Below are positions 12,838 to 16,096 of a stretch of DNA of 16,096 nt, piece by piece. The first letter of the stretch is position 1; each line of letters opens with the position of its first letter. Source of the DNA: JBJXFK01 sp046155505 (GTDB lineage: Bacteria; Planctomycetota; Phycisphaerae; UBA1845; Fen-1342); contig JBJXFK010000341.1 of the NCBI GenBank assembly GCA_046155505.1, positions 1 through 16,096 of the forward strand, written 5' to 3'. Both the position numbers and the translations under genes were made by a program. The notes under the pieces are model-generated. The model did not search any database. It was not told the DNA's origin and was given only the letters and a program-made list of their open reading frames with translations.

Positions 12838-14505
12838 TCAGCCACCGTTCGCACGCGGCGATCGCCGCGCAAAAACCGCCAGCAGCATGCGCGACTCGGG
12901 CAATCCCAGCATCGCCGCGATGCCGAGGAACATCGCCATGCCCAGCCCCAGCCCGCCGAACGTATCGACGCACCGCGCGAGCAGCCCCATCGAGTCGCCC
13001 CCGATTGCCGTCAGCCACCAGCCGCGAAACCACCAGACCCCCGCCGCCGCCGCAATCGCCGCGATCAACATCCGCGCCATCGCGCCCAATGTCGCGGCGT
13101 CGGCGAATGCGACGCGATGCGCCCGGGCCAGCAGCCACAAGCCGGCGATCACCGCGCCGCCCGCCGTCACCGCCGAGCTGATCGCAAACGCCGACTCGCG
13201 CACGCCATCGACCCAGACGAGCGCCGCGCTGAGCGCAAAGTTTACCGGCACCGCGACCAGCGAAATTCGCAGCGGCGTCGTTACATCACCCATGCTGTAA
13301 AACCCGCGCAGCACGATATGCTGCGCGCAGAACGCCCACATGCCCGCCCCATACCACGAGAGCACCGCCGCCGAACGTTGCGTCGCGGCCGCGTCGAATG
13401 CGCCATGCTCGAACAACAGTCGAATGATCGCGTCGGCCAGCACGATCATCATCGCGCCGACGAGCAGTCCCTCGAACAGCGCTAGGCGGAACATCTGTCG
13501 CACTTCGACCATCCACGCCGGCCAGTCGCCGCGCGCCGCCAGTCGACTGAACGCGGGCAGCGCCGCCGTGGCCAGCGAAATCACCAGCACGCCCAGCGGA
13601 AACTGATAGAGCCGGGCGGCGGCGTTCACCGCGCTGAGCGCACCCTCCTGCAACGGATATGCAAGTGACACTCCGAAGACGCGCGCGTGCGTCGCGTCGC
13701 CGACCGCGGTCAGCGCGACGCACAGCTGCGTGTCCAGGAACGTGCTGATGAGCAAAATGCCCTGGCCGAGCAGGGCCGGTCCCAGCTTGAGCAGCAGCTC
13801 TCGCACCTGCGGATCGCGCGGCGAAAACGTCCAGCCGAGCTCGATGCCGACCGAGCGCATCGCGGGCAGGATGATGAGAATTTGCAGCACGCCGGCGATC
13901 ACGACGCTCCACGCAACGAGCTGTACCCGTGCGGCGGCGCTCTCCCCCGCCAGCCACGGCGCGGCGAGCAGCGCCGCGATCATCAGGACGTTGAGCACGA
14001 TCGACGCGAGCGCCGCGGGCCCAAAGCTGCCGACGCAGTTGAGAATGCTCGAAAAGAGCGCAAGCACGCAGATGCTGATCATGAACGGCAGCATGGTCGC
14101 CGTGAGCACCAGCAGCAGCCCGCGCGACTGCTCTACCTCCACCGTCGCGCCGGGTGCCAGCATCCAAATGGCCAAGACGATCAGCTCGATCACGATCACG
14201 ATCGCAACCAGCGTGAGCGTTAGCAAACACAGCGTTCGAGCGAGCAACTTCCACGCCGCCGGACGACCCTCACGTTCCAACGTGCGGGTGAAGACGGGCA
14301 CGAACACCGCGGCGAGCGCCCCCTCGCCGAACAGTCGGCGAAACAGATTCGGGAACTGAAACGCATACCAGAACGCGTCGGCGACCCACTTTTGTCCGAA
14401 GGCATGCATGACGAGCATGTCGCGCACGAGGCCGGTGACGCGCGAGAGTAGAGTGCAAAGTGCGATCAGCTTGGCTGAAGACAAGATGGGGCGCGATTCG
14501 GGCAT
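12838..14505 (-). CDS. murJ: Lipid II flippase MurJ (MviN family)
   Basis: Inner-membrane transporter that moves the peptidoglycan precursor lipid II to the periplasmic face. The 555-aa product is hydrophobic throughout, with about 14 predicted membrane segments. The N-terminal core is diagnostic: SRVTGLVRDMLVMHAFG, ADAFWYAFQFPNLFRRLFGE, GALAAVFVPVF. Functional Arg, Asp and Glu residues known from E. coli MurJ (R18, R24, D39, R52, E57) have counterparts at R22, R28, D43, R56 and E61, a constant offset of four. A later ARLYQFPLGVLVISLATAAL matches the conserved TM8 region. I chose the ATG at 14505. An in-frame ATG at 14556 adds 17 basic residues but lies inside a palindromic repeat and is probably fortuitous. 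No clear ribosome binding site precedes either start. Confidence 0.95.
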   Translation of the reverse strand: MPESRPILSSAKLIALCTLLSRVTGLVRDMLVMHAFGQKWVADAFWYAFQFPNLFRRLFGEGALAAVFVPVFTRTLEREGRPAAWKLLARTLCLLTLTLVAIVIVIELIVLAIWMLAPGATVEVEQSRGLLLVLTATMLPFMISICVLALFSSILNCVGSFGPAALASIVLNVLMIAALLAAPWLAGESAAARVQLVAWSVVIAGVLQILIILPAMRSVGIELGWTFSPRDPQVRELLLKLGPALLGQGILLISTFLDTQLCVALTAVGDATHARVFGVSLAYPLQEGALSAVNAAARLYQFPLGVLVISLATAALPAFSRLAARGDWPAWMVEVRQMFRLALFEGLLVGAMMIVLADAIIRLLFEHGAFDAAATQRSAAVLSWYGAGMWAFCAQHIVLRGFYSMGDVTTPLRISLVAVPVNFALSAALVWVDGVRESAFAISSAVTAGGAVIAGLWLLARAHRVAFADAATLGAMARMLIAAIAAAAGVWWFRGWWLTAIGGDSMGLLARCVDTFGGLGLGMAMFLGIAAMLGLPESRMLLAVFARRSPRANGG

Positions 14506-14547
14506 CGTGTGCGTAGAGTAGCGGCAGGGGCGAGTGGCGCGGCGGCT

Positions 14548-14615
14548 GGGGAGCATCGGCGTCCCCGCCGGTGCGCACCCAACTCACTCGTACCGGCCGG
14601 AGGCCGATGCTCCCC
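14548..14615. repeat. Palindromic dispersed repeat, copy 2
   Basis: GGGGAGCATCGGC (14548-14560) pairs perfectly with 14603-14615; GCCGGT (14567-14572) with ACCGGC (14592-14597) extends the fold. Bases 14592-14615 equal 33-56 over 24 nt. It lies in the divergent gap between murJ and the small membrane protein gene. It contains an ATG in frame with murJ. Confidence 0.88.
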
Positions 14616-14671
14616 GCGCGCATGCAGTAAACTTCGCGCGTTCGATCAAATACGAATCGGGAGCGAGCGAG

Positions 14672-14863
14672 ATGGCGAGTCGATATCACGGCATGTGGCG
14701 CGATCTGTGGTGGGTGATCCTGGCCTCGATCATTCTCGGTCTGCTCATCGCATATTTCGTCGCCGTGGTGCTCGGCCTGATCATGATGGCGATCGGCGTG
14801 CTGACGCCGCTTTACTTCGCGTCGCTGCGCTACGACAAGGACGGTAACCAGAAGCAGATGTGA
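14672..14863 (+). CDS. Small two-helix membrane protein, unknown function
   Basis: A 63-aa product with a short polar N-terminus (MASRYHGMWRD), a continuous hydrophobic stretch from about residue 12 to 52, and a charged tail (RYDKDGNQKQM). The hydrophobic part is long enough for two membrane helices with a turn near residue 35, both termini then on the same side. I do not recognise the family. The start is chosen because GGGAG (14660-14664) lies upstream and the protein starts cleanly there; the frame is open 46 codons further, back through the palindromic repeat, but that part looks non-coding. It is divergent from murJ and convergent with the lipoprotein gene. Confidence 0.6.
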   Translation: MASRYHGMWRDLWWVILASIILGLLIAYFVAVVLGLIMMAIGVLTPLYFASLRYDKDGNQKQM

Positions 14864-14921
14864 CGGACTGGATGCGCTGGGCGCGGGGTGCGCGGCGCGC
14901 GGTCGTCCGCAAGATCGCACA

Positions 14922-15887
14922 CTACCGCACTTGCGGAATCGCCGGCGGATCGGCCGCGAATTGCGGCTCGCGACCCGGTTCCCAGATGCCGGTGAGAAAT
15001 GCCTCGACGTACGCGTGATACAGCTCAGTCTCGAAGAAAACGCCACGCGCGTGGCCGAGGCCCGGCAGGCGCGCGAGTTGCTTGCTACCGCCCGCCGCGT
15101 TGAAGAGCGCCGTCGTGAGCGCTGGCGGGGCGAGGCCGTCGTCTTCGTGCAAAAAAAACAGCGAGGGGGCACACAGTTCGCCGATCAACCGGTGGCTGAT
15201 CAGGTCGCGATCGATCAGCGCCGTAACCTTGCGCGCGTTGCTGCGAATCATGAAGTCGAACCGCCGCACCGACGCCCCGAGATTGATCGGCGAGTCGAGA
15301 ATCACGCCGTTCACGTCCTGCGGGCGTCTCGAAGCGACGGCGATCACGGGCATCGTGCCGACCGAAATGCCCATCAGCGTGATTCGCGGCTCGCGCGTGT
15401 ATTCCTGCGTCCAGGTGAGCATCTCGTCAAAATCGCTGACGAGTGTTTCGAACGACGCCTCGCCGCTGCTGCGCCCGTAACCGCGATAGTCGTACATCAT
15501 GACCGACCAACCGCTCTCGACCAGCAGCCGCGACGTGAAGAGATAGCACGACATCGAGCCCACCGCGCCATATGCGAGCAGCACGACGCCGCGTTGCTCC
15601 CGCGCCGGCAGAAACCAGGTGCAGAGTCCCTTGCCGCCGGGCAGCGCGACCCAGTTTTCCTCGAACGGCATCTCCGCTTCGCTGGGCAGATCGACGATGG
15701 GCAGGTGGTCGAGCAGAAACGCCTTGCGCAGCTCATCGCACGAGCGGTGCGGGCTGAGCAGCACGGAGTTCATCGTGTGAATGAGCTCGTCTCGATTGTC
15801 GCCGACGGGAAAGCCGAAATCCTCGCAGCCGCTGAGTGCGACGGCGATGCATGCAAACGCGGCGGCGGTTGATCGAAAGCGCTTCAC
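14922..15887 (-). CDS. Alpha/beta-hydrolase lipoprotein
   Basis: A 321-aa protein with a lipoprotein signal peptide: KR near the start, a hydrophobic core and the lipobox LSGC with Cys21 as lipid attachment site. The rest is an alpha/beta-hydrolase fold of the serine hydrolase (BAAT/lysophospholipase-like) type. Features are a strand VVLLAYGAVG, MYDYRGYGRSSGEAS after it, the nucleophile elbow GISVG with Ser175, an acidic HEDDGLA (Asp249 or Asp250), and GLGHA with His279. All three catalytic members are therefore present. The substrate cannot be read from sequence. The start is GTG (15885-15887) with AGAGG about 6 nt upstream on the minus strand; it is supported by the signal peptide beginning right there. 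Nothing in the neighbourhood indicates a pathway. Confidence 0.85.
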   Translation of the reverse strand: MKRFRSTAAAFACIAVALSGCEDFGFPVGDNRDELIHTMNSVLLSPHRSCDELRKAFLLDHLPIVDLPSEAEMPFEENWVALPGGKGLCTWFLPAREQRGVVLLAYGAVGSMSCYLFTSRLLVESGWSVMMYDYRGYGRSSGEASFETLVSDFDEMLTWTQEYTREPRITLMGISVGTMPVIAVASRRPQDVNGVILDSPINLGASVRRFDFMIRSNARKVTALIDRDLISHRLIGELCAPSLFFLHEDDGLAPPALTTALFNAAGGSKQLARLPGLGHARGVFFETELYHAYVEAFLTGIWEPGREPQFAADPPAIPQVR

Positions 15888-15934
15888 AGCGGGCCTCTGC
15901 GCGACATATCTGTGAAAAGATAACGGCTTTCCAA

Positions 15935-15958
15935 GCCGCGCGGAAGCGATCGCGCGGC
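15935..15958. other. Hairpin in divergent intergenic region
   Basis: GCCGCGCG (15935-15942) and CGCGCGGC (15951-15958) form a perfect 8-bp stem around GAAGCGAT. A smaller TATCT/AGATA pair lies at 15907-15922. Both are in the gap between the hydrolase gene and the rightmost gene. No T-tract; role unknown. Confidence 0.45.
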
Positions 15959-16049
15959 GTGCTCGAATGCGGGTCGGCGTCAGGTTTGTGGGTAAATGAC
16001 AAAGGCCCGATCCTCGGTTTCAATAGCTTCGGGTTTCAAACGAGCCATT

Positions 16050-16065
16050 TGGCCAAGGAGGGCCA
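16050..16065 (+). promoter_or_regulatory. Hairpin displaying the ribosome binding site in its loop (CsrA-type)
   Basis: TGGCC (16050-16054) and GGCCA (16061-16065) form a 5-bp stem whose hexaloop is AAGGAG, the Shine-Dalgarno sequence of the gene starting at 16067. CAAGGAGG (16054-16061) matches CANGGANG exactly, and CsrA is known to prefer ARGGA in a hairpin loop. The site is therefore a strong CsrA candidate; binding is inferred. Confidence 0.55.
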
Positions 16066-16066
16066 T

Positions 16067-16096
16067 GTGAATCTTACCGAAGTCGCCGAAACCGTG
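16067..16096 (+). CDS. Start of an unidentified gene (cut by window edge)
   Basis: GTG at 16067 follows a near-perfect ribosome binding site AAGGAGGG (16055-16062). Ten codons are visible, encoding MNLTEVAETV. The ATG at 16065 is out because TGA follows it at once. Too little is present to name a family. Confidence 0.65.
   Translation, partial: MNLTEVAETV

Noticed and set aside
13286..14254. 322-codon frame inside murJ in another minus-strand frame
   Set aside because: Arg/Ala/Gly-rich out-of-frame shadow of murJ.
14534..14671. 46-codon upstream extension of the small membrane protein
   Set aside because: It passes through the palindromic repeat and reads as low-complexity; a ribosome binding site supports 14672.

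Overview
The window is a GC-rich bacterial chromosome segment. The first 9.1 kb is a flagellar filament locus; the rest is housekeeping genes and a few small or unrecognised genes. The gene order (flgN, flgK, flgL, fliW, csrA, two flagellins), the divergent protein sequences and intergenic spaces packed with short tandem and palindromic repeats suggest a planctomycete or close relative. That placement is an impression from gene content and repeat style, not a proof.

Layout. 1-573 holds a FlgN-like export chaperone whose 5' end lies in a palindromic repeat. 577-2289 is flgK and 2513-4438 is a double-length flgL (hook-filament junction proteins). 4802-5248 is fliW, 5585-5908 is csrA, and 5978-7405 and 7672-9093 are two flagellins. 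A strong intrinsic terminator follows the first flagellin. 9280-10098 is mutM (DNA repair), 10188-12089 is asnB (asparagine synthetase) and 12430-12831 is a FliN-like switch protein with a FliM-like CheY-binding peptide. On the minus strand 12838-14505 is murJ (lipid II flippase). 14672-14863 encodes a small membrane protein, 14922-15887 (minus) an alpha/beta-hydrolase lipoprotein, and a new gene starts at 16067 and runs off the edge.

How it works together. FlgN should chaperone FlgK and FlgL, which cap the hook and seat the filament. FliW and CsrA are the known partner-switch that sets flagellin translation: FliW binds free flagellin or CsrA, and CsrA blocks the flagellin ribosome binding site. 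Here both regulators sit directly before flagellin 1, whose Shine-Dalgarno region contains an exact CANGGANG CsrA-type motif. A second exact motif, displayed in a hairpin loop, covers the ribosome binding site of the partial gene at the right edge.

The most unusual feature is the intergenic DNA. Nearly every gap on the plus-strand side holds 7-bp or 8-bp tandem arrays (2447-2510, 4485-4571, 9104-9237, 10168-10188, 12101-12128, 12239-12273), several folded into large inverted repeats. Other palindromic families occur at 1-56 and 14548-14615 (shared), 2368-2412 and 10095-10166. Two arrays run to within 0-2 bp of the start codons of flgL and asnB and share an identical 19-bp stretch. No tRNA, rRNA, CRISPR array or transposase gene was seen.
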